NCBI RefSeq assembly: GCF_014696105.1
Contig: NZ_JACJPO010000047.1
Span: 1-64,000 of the forward strand
Direction of reading: 5' to 3'
Origin: Microcoleus sp. FACHB-1515
GTDB lineage: Bacteria > Cyanobacteriota > Cyanobacteriia > Elainellales > Elainellaceae
Length of the DNA: 64,000 bases
This document shows positions 1 to 9,279 of this stretch, one piece after another. Each line of letters begins with the position of its first letter. The first letter of the stretch is position 1. The translations under genes and the position numbers were made by a program. Under the pieces are notes generated by a model, which saw only the letters and a list, made by a program, of their open reading frames with translations, was not told where the DNA came from and ran no database searches.

Positions 1-583
1 AAGATTTGGGTCGGTCAAGTTTCTGTTTCAATTAGTCACACATTGTCAAACCTTTGCTTTTGCCAAAGCATTTATGTACGGCTACTGTTCATCTCCTATT
101 TAGGATTGCTGTAAGATCCCGTAACGGGTGAATATGCAGAAACATTCTGCATAACATCCTAATTTTGGTAATTATGCCGAACCTTTCCGCATAGTATGCT
201 GCTGGAGGTGATTAGGCCGAAATGTTCACTTTTCTTAGTTGTCGCCTCAGCTTGATACCGTTCCGCAAGCTGCGCGGCCAGCGAAGCTGATTTGTTCCGG
301 GAAGCACGATCGCCCCCACACGCTTGCAAAATTTTTCCAGGCGTTGTAGCCTCAGTTATCGCTTTTTCTGATGCGCCGAAGCGTTCCAAGGGAGTGCGGA
401 CACACACCCAAGGAACTAACCCTCAAAACTGATCTGTCCAGCCTGAAGGCTAGCTTCGATTGTATCTGCTGGCCGTCTTGCTGTCGCAGTGAGGCGGCTT
501 CGTTGTGCATGGAGGCGGTAGTGCAGCGGGCAGGTGCGGTCTGCCCCTGCATTCTTCTATGCTCACCGACTGGAGACAATCGA
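1..583. other. Left-edge region without a convincing gene
   Basis: No protein-coding gene is supported before the ATG at 584. The stretch contains the three-copy inverted-repeat array described separately at 127-235. An open frame on the minus strand (407 down to 159) overlaps two of the three repeat copies, but the copies fall in different frames, so I treat it as a chance frame or a decayed gene end. The rest (236-583) is mixed-composition DNA in which I see no RNA gene. Confidence 0.5.
127..235. repeat. Three degenerate copies of a GGTRAWTAnGCnGAAnnnTTC inverted-repeat unit
   Basis: Copies start at 127, 167 and 210. Each has GGTRAWTA followed by an inverted repeat. Copy 1 has ATGCAGAA (134-141), a 3-base spacer and TTCTGCAT (145-152), a perfect 8-bp palindrome. 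Copy 2 has ATGCCGAA (174-181) and TTCCGCAT (185-192) with one mismatch. Copy 3 keeps GGCCGAA-ATG-TTC (218-230) with a decayed right arm. The centres lie 40 and 43 bp apart, near four helical turns. The palindromic core and regular phasing suggest binding sites for a dimeric protein (regulator or recombinase), or a decayed tandem repeat. That role is inferred. Confidence 0.6.
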
Positions 584-892
584 ATGACCTACGAATACGA
601 AGACTACGAGGCGATCGAGCCGTTTGAATTTCCGCCCGATCGCCTCATCCCGCTTGAACCGGAACCGCCGCGCCCGATCGCGCTGCCGCCCGTGTATGAC
701 CCGGAAGTGCTGCGCCTGCTGGCTGTCGGCTCGCGTCCGGTCGTCAATCGATTTGTGCGACTGCTGCATCGATCGAACATCGCGCACTCCAGCGAATGGA
801 CGCAGCTAATTCCGACGCCGAATCCGGGTGAGTTCATGCGGATGTTGACCAAGCGCGTTCCGCTTCAGGCCGACGACTTCGATTTGCCCTGA
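584..892 (+). CDS. Small conserved-looking protein of unknown function (102 aa)
   Basis: I do not recognise a named family. The 102-residue protein starts with an acidic, tyrosine-rich segment (MTYEYEDYEAIEPFEFP), continues through a proline-rich stretch to about residue 40, and ends in a more regular, probably helical part. It has no signal peptide, membrane segment or catalytic motif. The ATG at 584 is chosen because GGAG lies 8 bases upstream; the same frame is open further upstream, but that part has unusual composition and no good start. A strong hairpin follows at 901-941. The gene lies upstream of rbgA on the same strand, about 150 bp away. It is probably a soluble cyanobacterial protein, and the function is not inferred. 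Confidence 0.6.
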   Translation: MTYEYEDYEAIEPFEFPPDRLIPLEPEPPRPIALPPVYDPEVLRLLAVGSRPVVNRFVRLLHRSNIAHSSEWTQLIPTPNPGEFMRMLTKRVPLQADDFDLP

Positions 893-900
893 TCGCGCTT

Positions 901-941
901 TCCCCAATGCTGAGAATTCCGTGATTTTGAAGCATTGGGGA
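901..941 (+). terminator. Hairpin after the gene ending at 892
   Basis: The 11-base arms TCCCCAATGCT (901-911) and AGCATTGGGGA (931-941) are perfectly complementary around a 19-base loop and lie 9 bp past the stop codon. The T-run after the stem is weak (ATTT), so termination is likely but not certain. Confidence 0.6.
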
Positions 942-1043
942 ATTTCCGCTCGATCGGCTGAAAGATGCGGCTGAACTTGGATTTGCAAACGGCGATCGCA
1001 ACTCACCGCTACGATAGAAACGAATCTTTTTCTCCGCATCCGC

Positions 1044-1925
1044 ATGAGTTCACCGCCCATTCAGTGGTATCCCGGCCACATTGCCAAAGCCGAACGCGCC
1101 CTACAGGAGCAGCTTAAGCGGGTAGACGTGGTGCTGGAAGTGCGCGATGCTCGCATTCCGCTGACGACCAAGCATCCGCAAATCGATCAGTGGGTCGGCA
1201 ACAAAGGCCGCGTCTTGGTGCTGAATCGGCTCGACATGATTCCCCCCTCACTGCATCAAAAATGGATCGACTGGTTTGCCGCGCAAGGTGAAACCGCCTA
1301 TTTCACTGAAGCGCAGCACGGCAAAGGCGTTGCCGCAGTTGCCCAAGCCGCCAAAATTGCAGGCGAGCAAATGAATCAGCGCAGGCGCGATCGCGGCATG
1401 TTGCCTCGTGCGGTGCGAGCCGTTGTGATTGGCTTTCCCAACGTTGGCAAGTCTGCTTTGATTAACCGCCTGCTGAATCGGCGCGTGGTCGAAAGCGCTC
1501 GGCGTCCCGGCGTCACACGACAACTGCGCTGGATTCGGATTTCTGACCAGCTTGAACTGCTCGATGCTCCGGGCGTTTTGCCCTCGCGTCTCAACGACCA
1601 GCAGGCGGCACTGAAGCTGGCAATCTGTGACGACATTGGCGAGGCATCGTATGATAATCAGCGCGTTGCTGCTAGCTTGATCGATTTGCTCAATCAGCTT
1701 CCGGCTGGAATGAATGTCGGGGCAGCACTGCGATCGCGCTATGGCCTCGATCCGACCCATCTGACGGGAGAAAGCTACATCCGCGATTTGGCCGACCACC
1801 GCTATCAGGGCGATGTGGAGCGATCGGCACGTCAACTGCTCAACGATTTTCGCAAAGGCAATCTTGGCGCACTGCCGCTGGAGTTGCCGTTGCAGCCCGC
1901 CGAATCGATCGTTCAACCGACTTGA
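1044..1925 (+). CDS. rbgA: Ribosome biogenesis GTPase YlqF/RbgA
   Basis: Circularly permuted GTPase of the YlqF/RbgA family, which in other bacteria acts in late assembly of the 50S ribosomal subunit. The permuted motif order is visible: G4 as NRLD (61-64; many families have NKxD), then the P-loop GFPNVGKS (130-137), the G2 threonine in PGVTRQ (158) and G3 DAPG (174-177). The N-terminal WYPGHIAKA is typical of the family. The length of 293 aa is normal. The C-terminal part (about 210-280) corresponds to the RNA-binding ANTAR-like region of RbgA. Its 3' end overlaps the convergent cyclase-like gene by 13 bp. Confidence 0.93.
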   Translation: MSSPPIQWYPGHIAKAERALQEQLKRVDVVLEVRDARIPLTTKHPQIDQWVGNKGRVLVLNRLDMIPPSLHQKWIDWFAAQGETAYFTEAQHGKGVAAVAQAAKIAGEQMNQRRRDRGMLPRAVRAVVIGFPNVGKSALINRLLNRRVVESARRPGVTRQLRWIRISDQLELLDAPGVLPSRLNDQQAALKLAICDDIGEASYDNQRVAASLIDLLNQLPAGMNVGAALRSRYGLDPTHLTGESYIRDLADHRYQGDVERSARQLLNDFRKGNLGALPLELPLQPAESIVQPT

Positions 1926-2515
1926 AGCTTGTAGGTGATTAGGTCAAGCCCAGAAATGGAAACGGTCAGCGGTTCCCACTGCCGCCCTTCATGCTGCACC
2001 TGCCGATAAGCCGCTTCGGTCAGCAAAATTTCACCCGATCGCGCCAGATCTTCACCCAGCTTGCAGGCCAAATTCATCTCGCTGCCATATAAATCGTTAT
2101 CGCCCACCCGCAGCACATCGCCATAGCCAATGCCAATGCCCGCATGTAGATCTTGCGCGTCTGGCAAATGCACATTCACAGCAGCCAGTCGCGCCTGAAT
2201 CGCGATCGCGCAGTCGATCGCATCGGTCACGCTGTCAAAAATCGCGAAGAGATTGTCGGCTTCGCGCTTCACCGTTTGGCCTTGGTGCTGCTCGATCACA
2301 GGAATGGCGATCGAGGCGAGCCGCTGCACCATCGCCAAAAAGTGAATGATGCTGTAGCGAATCGTCAGCCGCGAAAATCCAGCCATATCCAGCACAAGAA
2401 CGGCGTGCGTCTGCAAGAACTGCTGGTAAATTTGGGCGTCGATCGCATCTGTGGCTTCGGGCTGTTCGTTGCGTAAGCGCAAGAGGCGATCGAGATCGGC
2501 TTTTGAGTAAGTCAT
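1913..2515 (-). CDS. Class III nucleotidyl cyclase homology-domain protein, atypical active site
   Basis: A 200-aa protein that is almost entirely one class III adenylate/guanylate cyclase homology domain. Both predicted metal-binding aspartates are present (D43 in LDMAGFS, D87 in KREADNLF), as are the base-contacting pair K83 and D141 (DLYGSEMNLACK) and the transition-state asparagine N148. The position that should hold the transition-state arginine is lysine (K152), and the usual GD of the second metal motif is AD. It could therefore be a weak, altered or inactive cyclase, or a cNMP-related sensor. There is no membrane or receiver domain. Its 3' end overlaps rbgA by 13 bp in convergent orientation. 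Confidence 0.75.
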   Translation of the reverse strand: MTYSKADLDRLLRLRNEQPEATDAIDAQIYQQFLQTHAVLVLDMAGFSRLTIRYSIIHFLAMVQRLASIAIPVIEQHQGQTVKREADNLFAIFDSVTDAIDCAIAIQARLAAVNVHLPDAQDLHAGIGIGYGDVLRVGDNDLYGSEMNLACKLGEDLARSGEILLTEAAYRQVQHEGRQWEPLTVSISGLDLITYKLQVG

Positions 2516-2545
2516 GCAAATCGATGCGGAAACAAAGCAATTTAG

Positions 2546-3838
<1,293 letters not shown>

Positions 3839-3859
3839 GGTGTGTATGAAAAGGCATTG

Positions 3860-3898
3860 ATCCTCCCCAACCCCATAAAAAAGGAGGGAACCGAGCCG
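3860..3898. repeat. Degenerate copy of a dispersed G/C-run palindromic element
   Basis: TCCTCCCCAACCCC, then an A-rich loop, then GGAGGGAACCGAGCC. It aligns with the reverse complement of the right half of the element at 31479-31562. It lies just after fabG and may act as its hairpin terminator, since TCCTCC can pair with GGAGG. Confidence 0.55.
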
Positions 3899-4019
3899 CA
3901 CAGGATATTTTCTCGCGACTCGATCGATTGTGACAGTCAAAAATTTTCAATACTGCGATCGCTATTCTGCATCCTTCGTAAGTCACACTATTTCATAGCG
4001 GTCTTGCGGAGAAATAGTG

Positions 4020-5924
4020 ATGACAACTTCGAGCGACTTCGATTACAGCACAGCCCAATCGATTCCCGAAATTTGGCCGCGCTTGGCGCAGCGAGCCGAC
4101 GTTGCCGACGTGGTAGCCGTTCAAGATCCGCACAGTCAGCCGCCAATGACGCTGACCTATCGCGAACTGTACGAGCAGATGCGCTGGTTTGCGGCTGGTT
4201 TGCAGGCGATGGGCATCCGGGCAGGCGATCACGTGGCGCTGTTTGCCGATAACAGTCCGCGCTGGCTGATTGCCGATCAAGGCATCATGACGGCAGGTGC
4301 GGCGGATGCCGTTCGCGGAACACAAGCCGATCGATCGGAACTCCTGTTCATCCTCGAACACAGCGACAGCGTTGCCCTCGTCGTGCAAGACCAAGCGACG
4401 CTGAAGAAATTGGGCGCAGAAATCGATCGCCTCCCCCTCCGGTTCATCGTCCTGCTCAGCGACGAAACGCCCACCGCTACTCATTCCGCCAAAATCCTGA
4501 ATTTCTCCCAACTGATCGAACTGGGGCGATCGCAGCCGCTCCAGCCCGCACCCCGGACGCGCCAAGACCTCGCGACGCTGATGTACACCTCCGGTACATC
4601 CGGCCAGCCGAAGGGCGTGATGCTCAGTCACGGCAATTTGCTTTCGCAGGTAGAAAATATTCCCGCTGTTGCTCAGCCGCTGCCGGGAGAGCGCGTTTTG
4701 AGCATTCTTCCGATCTGGCACAGCTACGAGCGATCGTTTGAATATTTCATCTTTTCGCGCGGCTGTACGCAGATTTACACGAACATTCGCTATGTCAAAC
4801 AGGACTTGAAAAACTTCCAGCCCTACTACATGGTGAGCGTGCCGCGCATTTGGGAATCGGTGTATGAAGGTGTGCAAAAAACCTTTCGCGACCAGCCTTT
4901 GAGCAAGCAAAAGCTAATCGATCGCTTCTTCAAAATCAGCCAGCGCTATGTCTGCGCCCGTCGCGTCGTTCAAAATCTGAATCTGAGCAATCTGCATCCT
5001 TCCGCAATCGATCGCATCGTTGCCACGATTCAAATGATCGTCTTGTGGCCGCTGCACAAGCTGGGCGATCGCATCGTCTACGGCAAAGTGCGGGCGGCAA
5101 CGGGCGGCCAGCTAAAGTTCATTGTCAGCGGCGGCGGCTCGATCGCAGACTACCTGGAAGACTTCTACGAAATCGTTGGCATTCCGATCTTGGGCGGCTA
5201 TGGCTTGACCGAAACTTCGCCCGTCACGCATGTCCGCCGACCCTGGCGAAATCTGCGCGGGGCAGACGGGCAGCCCATTCCACACACCGAAACGAAAATT
5301 GTGGATGTCGAAACGCGCCATCCCCTGCCGCCCGGACAGCGCGGAGTTGTGCTGCTGCGCGGACAGCAGATCATGCAGGGCTACTACAAAAATCCCGAAG
5401 CAACGGCCAAGGCGATCGATCGCGACGGCTGGTTCGACAGCGGCGATCTTGGCCTGGTGACTGAGCAAGATGATCTGGTGATTACCGGACGCGCCAAAGA
5501 TACGATCGTCCTCTCGAACGGTGAAAATATTGAGCCACAGCCGATCGAAAATGCCTGCCTCCGCAGCCCGTATATCGATCAAATCATGCTGGTGGGACAG
5601 GATGAGCGATCGCTCGGTGCTTTGATTGTTCCGAATATCGAGGCTTTGAAGGTGTGGGCGATCGAGCAGGGAACCGAACTGAGTGAAGATGGTCAAACCG
5701 GACTGACGCTGAGCAGTCCGCAGGTGCAAGAGCTTTTCAAGCGAGAACTGTTGCGCGAAGTCAAGAATCGACCGGGATATCGAGGGGACGATCGCATCGG
5801 CGTTTTCCGCATTCTCACCGAACCCTTCACGATGGAAAACGGCATGATGACGCAGACGCTAAAGATTCGCCGCCAAGTTGTGATGGAGCGCTATCGCGAT
5901 ATGATTGACGAGATGTTCGCCTGA
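4020..5924 (+). CDS. aas: Long-chain acyl-ACP/acyl-CoA synthetase (AMP-forming)
   Basis: ANL-superfamily AMP-forming ligase of 634 aa, resembling cyanobacterial Aas, which activates free fatty acids to acyl-ACP and recycles fatty acids released from lipids. The AMP-binding P-loop signature MYTSGTSGQPKG lies at about 188-199. It is followed by GGYGLTETSP, the DGWFDSGDLG motif and ITGRAKDTIVLSNGENIEP near the C-terminal hinge. Whether the acceptor is ACP or CoA cannot be told from sequence alone. A GTG at 4017 directly precedes the chosen ATG at 4020. It is downstream of fabG on the same strand but separated by about 180 bp and a repeat, so probably a separate unit. Confidence 0.88.
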   Translation: MTTSSDFDYSTAQSIPEIWPRLAQRADVADVVAVQDPHSQPPMTLTYRELYEQMRWFAAGLQAMGIRAGDHVALFADNSPRWLIADQGIMTAGAADAVRGTQADRSELLFILEHSDSVALVVQDQATLKKLGAEIDRLPLRFIVLLSDETPTATHSAKILNFSQLIELGRSQPLQPAPRTRQDLATLMYTSGTSGQPKGVMLSHGNLLSQVENIPAVAQPLPGERVLSILPIWHSYERSFEYFIFSRGCTQIYTNIRYVKQDLKNFQPYYMVSVPRIWESVYEGVQKTFRDQPLSKQKLIDRFFKISQRYVCARRVVQNLNLSNLHPSAIDRIVATIQMIVLWPLHKLGDRIVYGKVRAATGGQLKFIVSGGGSIADYLEDFYEIVGIPILGGYGLTETSPVTHVRRPWRNLRGADGQPIPHTETKIVDVETRHPLPPGQRGVVLLRGQQIMQGYYKNPEATAKAIDRDGWFDSGDLGLVTEQDDLVITGRAKDTIVLSNGENIEPQPIENACLRSPYIDQIMLVGQDERSLGALIVPNIEALKVWAIEQGTELSEDGQTGLTLSSPQVQELFKRELLREVKNRPGYRGDDRIGVFRILTEPFTMENGMMTQTLKIRRQVVMERYRDMIDEMFA

Positions 5925-5984
5925 GCCTGAATTAACAGGCGTTTAAGGGCGATCGATTCTTTTCAATCTCTTGCAAACGCAGTC

Positions 5985-6434
5985 ATGGAAGTCACAAAAC
6001 CTCATTTGCTTCTGAAGCGAGCCGTTAATGTGAAAGCTGTTGTGACGGATCGCTGGAAAGCAGAGGTGCAGCAGCAGCTACAGGCGCAAATCAATCAGCT
6101 TGACTCGCAGCTTCAGCAGCTCGACGGGCAAGGTCAGCGCATGGCCGCCGAAATTCAACGGCAAAGTCCGCAGCCGAACGATCCGGCTGTGACGCAGCAG
6201 GTCAGCAACATTCAGCTTCAGGTCAACCAAAAGAAAAGCGAACTGCTCGAAAAGAAAAATCAGATCTTGCAGCAGCTTCAGCAGGTACAGCTTTTGGAAC
6301 TCGACCAGGAAGTCAATCAGTTTCAGGTCGAAAGTTTCTTTCGCGTTGAAGCGGGCGACAACCTGATTCGCAAAATGCAGGTCGAAATTTTGCTGCGTGA
6401 CGGCATTGTGCAGGAAATTCGCGGCGACGTTTAG
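5985..6434 (+). CDS. YlqD-family coiled-coil protein
   Basis: A 149-aa protein with a short N-terminal beta-like part (LLLKRAVNVKAVVT), then about 70 residues of glutamine-rich heptads (roughly 25-105) that should form a coiled coil, and a C-terminal segment ending in LLRDGIVQEIRGDV. This matches the YlqD family, which has no established function. It has no signal peptide or membrane segment. It follows the acyl-ACP synthetase by 60 bp on the same strand and may be co-transcribed with it. Assignment is by overall pattern. Confidence 0.72.
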   Translation: MEVTKPHLLLKRAVNVKAVVTDRWKAEVQQQLQAQINQLDSQLQQLDGQGQRMAAEIQRQSPQPNDPAVTQQVSNIQLQVNQKKSELLEKKNQILQQLQQVQLLELDQEVNQFQVESFFRVEAGDNLIRKMQVEILLRDGIVQEIRGDV

Positions 6435-6565
6435 CGCTCCACAATCTACCTTTTAGGAGAAGCATTCAATCGCAAAATGCGATCGATCGCACATTTTGCC
6501 GTCTCCAACCGATGTAGAATATCTGACTGGTATCTCTCTTAATTACTGACTCGGAAAGCCGCTCC

Positions 6566-7867
6566 ATGATTCACGAAGTTTTCATGCCTGCCCTCAGTTC
6601 CACCATGACCGAAGGCAAGATCGTCTCCTGGACAAAATCGCCCGGAGACAAAATCGAAAAAGGCGAAACCGTCGTGATTGTCGAGTCCGACAAGGCCGAC
6701 ATGGACGTGGAATCGTTCTATGAAGGCTATTTGGCAACGATTATCGTCGAGGCAGGCCAGTCGGCTCCAGTTGGGGAGGCGATCGCCCTCGTTGCCGAAA
6801 CCGAAGCCGAAATCGAAACCGCCAAGCAAAAAGCCAGCGCACCCGCCGCCGCTGCCGTGCAAGAAGCCACTGCTGCCAGCGAACCTGCTGTCCAAGAATC
6901 CGCCGCCGCAGTCGCCCAAAACGGAACGAGCAATGGAGCCAGTAATGGAGCGAGCAGCGGACGAACGATCGTATCTCCCCGCGCTCGCAAACTCGCCAAA
7001 GAACTCAAAATCGATCTCGCAGGCATTCAAGGCAGCGGCCCACATGGTCGCATCGTTGCGGAAGACATCGAAGCCGCCGCAGGCAAAACTTCCGCACCCC
7101 CTGTGCCTGTCCCGCCACCCGCCCCGGTTGCGCCTCCACCGCCTGCCCCCGCTCCAGTTGCCGCTCGTCCGCCTGCGCCTGCTCCAGTCGCTCCTGGTCA
7201 GGTGAAGCCGCTCAACACTTTGCAGCAAGCCGTCGTCCGCAACATGATGGCAAGCTTGCAGGTTCCCACGTTCCACGTCGGCTACACGATCACGACGGAC
7301 AACCTCAACGCGCTCTACAAGCAAATCAAGTCCAAGGGCGTGACGATGACCGGACTGCTAGCGAAAGCCGTCGCTGTGACGTTGCAGAAACATCCGATCG
7401 TCAACGCTGGATACACCGATCAAGGCATTCAGTACAGTGGCGAAATCAATATCGCCGTTGCCGTTGCGATGCCGGATGGTGGGCTGATTACCCCGGTGCT
7501 GCGGCAGGCTGACCAGATGGACATCTATTCGCTCTCGCGCAGTTGGAAAGATCTGGTCGATCGCGCCCGCAGCAAGCAGCTTCAGCCCGACGAATACAGC
7601 ACGGGAACTTTCACGCTGTCCAATCTGGGCATGTTTGGGGTCGATCGATTCGACGCGATTCTGCCACCCGGACAAGGCTCAATTTTGGCGATCGGTGCAT
7701 CGCGTCCGCAAGTGGTCGCCACCAAAGACGGCATGATGGGCGTCAAGCAGCAAATGCAGGTGAACATCACGTGCGATCACCGGATCATCTATGGAGCCGA
7801 TGCTGCCGCCTTCCTGCAAGACTTAGCGAAGCTGATTGAAACCGATCCGCAATCGTTGACGCTGTAG
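6566..7867 (+). CDS. pdhC: Pyruvate dehydrogenase E2 component (dihydrolipoamide acetyltransferase)
   Basis: E2 core of the pyruvate dehydrogenase complex, 433 aa, transferring acetyl groups from lipoamide to CoA. Domains in order: lipoyl domain (1-80, lipoylated K43 in ESDKADMDVES), an Ala/Glu-rich linker, the peripheral-subunit-binding domain (about 135-172, SPRARKLAKELKIDL), a Pro/Ala-rich hinge (about 175-212) and the acyltransferase domain (about 215-433). The catalytic histidine is H405. The usual DHRxxDG motif reads DHRIIYG here, as I recall for plastid-type E2 proteins. A single lipoyl domain fits cyanobacterial E2. A TAGAAT-like -10 box lies in the 131-bp leader. Confidence 0.94.
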   Translation: MIHEVFMPALSSTMTEGKIVSWTKSPGDKIEKGETVVIVESDKADMDVESFYEGYLATIIVEAGQSAPVGEAIALVAETEAEIETAKQKASAPAAAAVQEATAASEPAVQESAAAVAQNGTSNGASNGASSGRTIVSPRARKLAKELKIDLAGIQGSGPHGRIVAEDIEAAAGKTSAPPVPVPPPAPVAPPPPAPAPVAARPPAPAPVAPGQVKPLNTLQQAVVRNMMASLQVPTFHVGYTITTDNLNALYKQIKSKGVTMTGLLAKAVAVTLQKHPIVNAGYTDQGIQYSGEINIAVAVAMPDGGLITPVLRQADQMDIYSLSRSWKDLVDRARSKQLQPDEYSTGTFTLSNLGMFGVDRFDAILPPGQGSILAIGASRPQVVATKDGMMGVKQQMQVNITCDHRIIYGADAAAFLQDLAKLIETDPQSLTL

Positions 7868-7924
7868 CTTGCTTTTGAATTTTGAGAGGGTTGTGGCGAT
7901 CGCAGTTGAGCCGATCGCCACAGA

Positions 7925-9082
7925 TCAAAGAGACGCCACAATGAAATCGCGACGCGATAGTTTGGCATCCTGAACGATCGCAATCAAATCTCGGCCTTTA
8001 TAAATGGCGGTGTCGGCCTTTGCCTCTCCGATCGAATTGCGGTTGACCAGCCTGTAGCGGTTGAGCGGAGCACCGATTTGAATCTGGTCGCGCTCGGATC
8101 GATCGAAATCGACGATTGTGGCGTAGCCCGATCCGAGATAGGCACTGTCCGTTAAGCTTTGCCCGATCACAAAGCGATCGGCTCCCTCGCCGCCTGTGAG
8201 TCGATCGCGTTCGAGTTTGCCGCCGCCCCAGCCGTTCAGAATATCGTTGCCGCTTTCGCCCACAAGCTGATCGTTACCTTGCTCACCCAGCAGGCGATCG
8301 TTTCCATTTTGGCCGTAAAGCTGATCGTCGCCGCTGCCGCCGCGCAGCAAATCGTTGCCCTGATTGCCATAGAGAATGTCACTGCCGCGATCGCCCAGCA
8401 GCGAATCGTTGCCTTCCAGTCCAGACAGCACATTGCCGAAGCGATTGCCGCTGATGGTGTTGTCGCCCGCGCTGCCCGTGCCAAACCGAGCGCGACCGAG
8501 CAATACCAAATTTTCGATTCCGGTTTTTTCCAGCGTGTAATTCAGGGGAATTCTGAGCGTGTCTTTCGATCGTCCCGTCCGCTGCTCGATGATTTTGAAG
8601 CTGTAGCTTTGGACGATGTAGGTATCGTTGCCGCTGCCGCCATCTAGTTCGTCGTACCCGTCGCCTGCAATTAACGTATCTCTGCCGCCGCCTCCAAACA
8701 GGCGATCGTTGCCGCCACCCCCGTCAAGCGTATCGTTGCCGTCAAAGCCGTAGAGAATATCGCGACCGCTGACTCCTTTGAGGACGTTGTTCGATCGATT
8801 GCCTTCGAGCAGGTTGTTGAAGCGATTGCCTCTGCCGAAAATGCCAGCTTCCAAATCAAGGTTCTCGACGTTATCGGGCAGCGTGTAGTCAAAAGAAACG
8901 ATCGCTTTATCAAAGCCTTCTCTGGGATATTCAATGATCACCGTGCCCGGATTGATGACGAGATAGGTGTCGTTGCCAAAGCTGCCGTTGAAGGCATCTT
9001 CACCCGCTTTGCCGTCAAAGTAGTCATCTCCTCCCGTCCCAAACAGCACATCGTTGGATGCGGTGCCGATAATCGCCGTCAT
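7925..9082 (-). CDS. RTX-like calcium-binding repeat protein
   Basis: A 385-aa protein built largely of glycine/aspartate-rich nonapeptides of the GGxGxDxLx type, in blocks near residues 5-35, 90-140 and 205-280. Such repeats wind into calcium-binding parallel beta-rolls. There is no signal peptide, as usual for type I secretion substrates, and the last 60 residues lack repeats and could hold a secretion signal. No enzymatic domain is visible and no type I exporter components lie next to it. The ATG at 9082 follows a purine-rich AGAGAG stretch; a TTG seven codons upstream is an alternative. It is probably extracellular, with unknown function. Confidence 0.82.
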   Translation of the reverse strand: MTAIIGTASNDVLFGTGGDDYFDGKAGEDAFNGSFGNDTYLVINPGTVIIEYPREGFDKAIVSFDYTLPDNVENLDLEAGIFGRGNRFNNLLEGNRSNNVLKGVSGRDILYGFDGNDTLDGGGGNDRLFGGGGRDTLIAGDGYDELDGGSGNDTYIVQSYSFKIIEQRTGRSKDTLRIPLNYTLEKTGIENLVLLGRARFGTGSAGDNTISGNRFGNVLSGLEGNDSLLGDRGSDILYGNQGNDLLRGGSGDDQLYGQNGNDRLLGEQGNDQLVGESGNDILNGWGGGKLERDRLTGGEGADRFVIGQSLTDSAYLGSGYATIVDFDRSERDQIQIGAPLNRYRLVNRNSIGEAKADTAIYKGRDLIAIVQDAKLSRRDFIVASL

Positions 9083-9279
9083 TGCTGTTGCTCTCTCTAA
9101 CAAATCGTCTCGTCCCCAACGCTAGCACTGCGGTTTGGGGCGTTAGGTGAGGGCACGATGAAGCTTTCGAGGCGGAATGTTTGGAGATGCCAAACTGGGC
9201 GATCGACTTCACCCGAAGTGTTGAGAAACGTCAGTTCGAGCAATTCGAGCAATTCAAAATCGCTCGTTTGCTGCTAGCT

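Noticed and set aside
159-407. Minus-strand frame of 82 codons at the left edge
   Set aside because: It overlaps two copies of the 40-bp repeat in different frames and shows no protein family pattern, so it is probably not a gene.
7925-9082. Haemolysin toxin gene
   Set aside because: Only RTX-type calcium-binding repeats are seen; there is no toxin or acyltransferase domain, and no type I secretion genes are adjacent.
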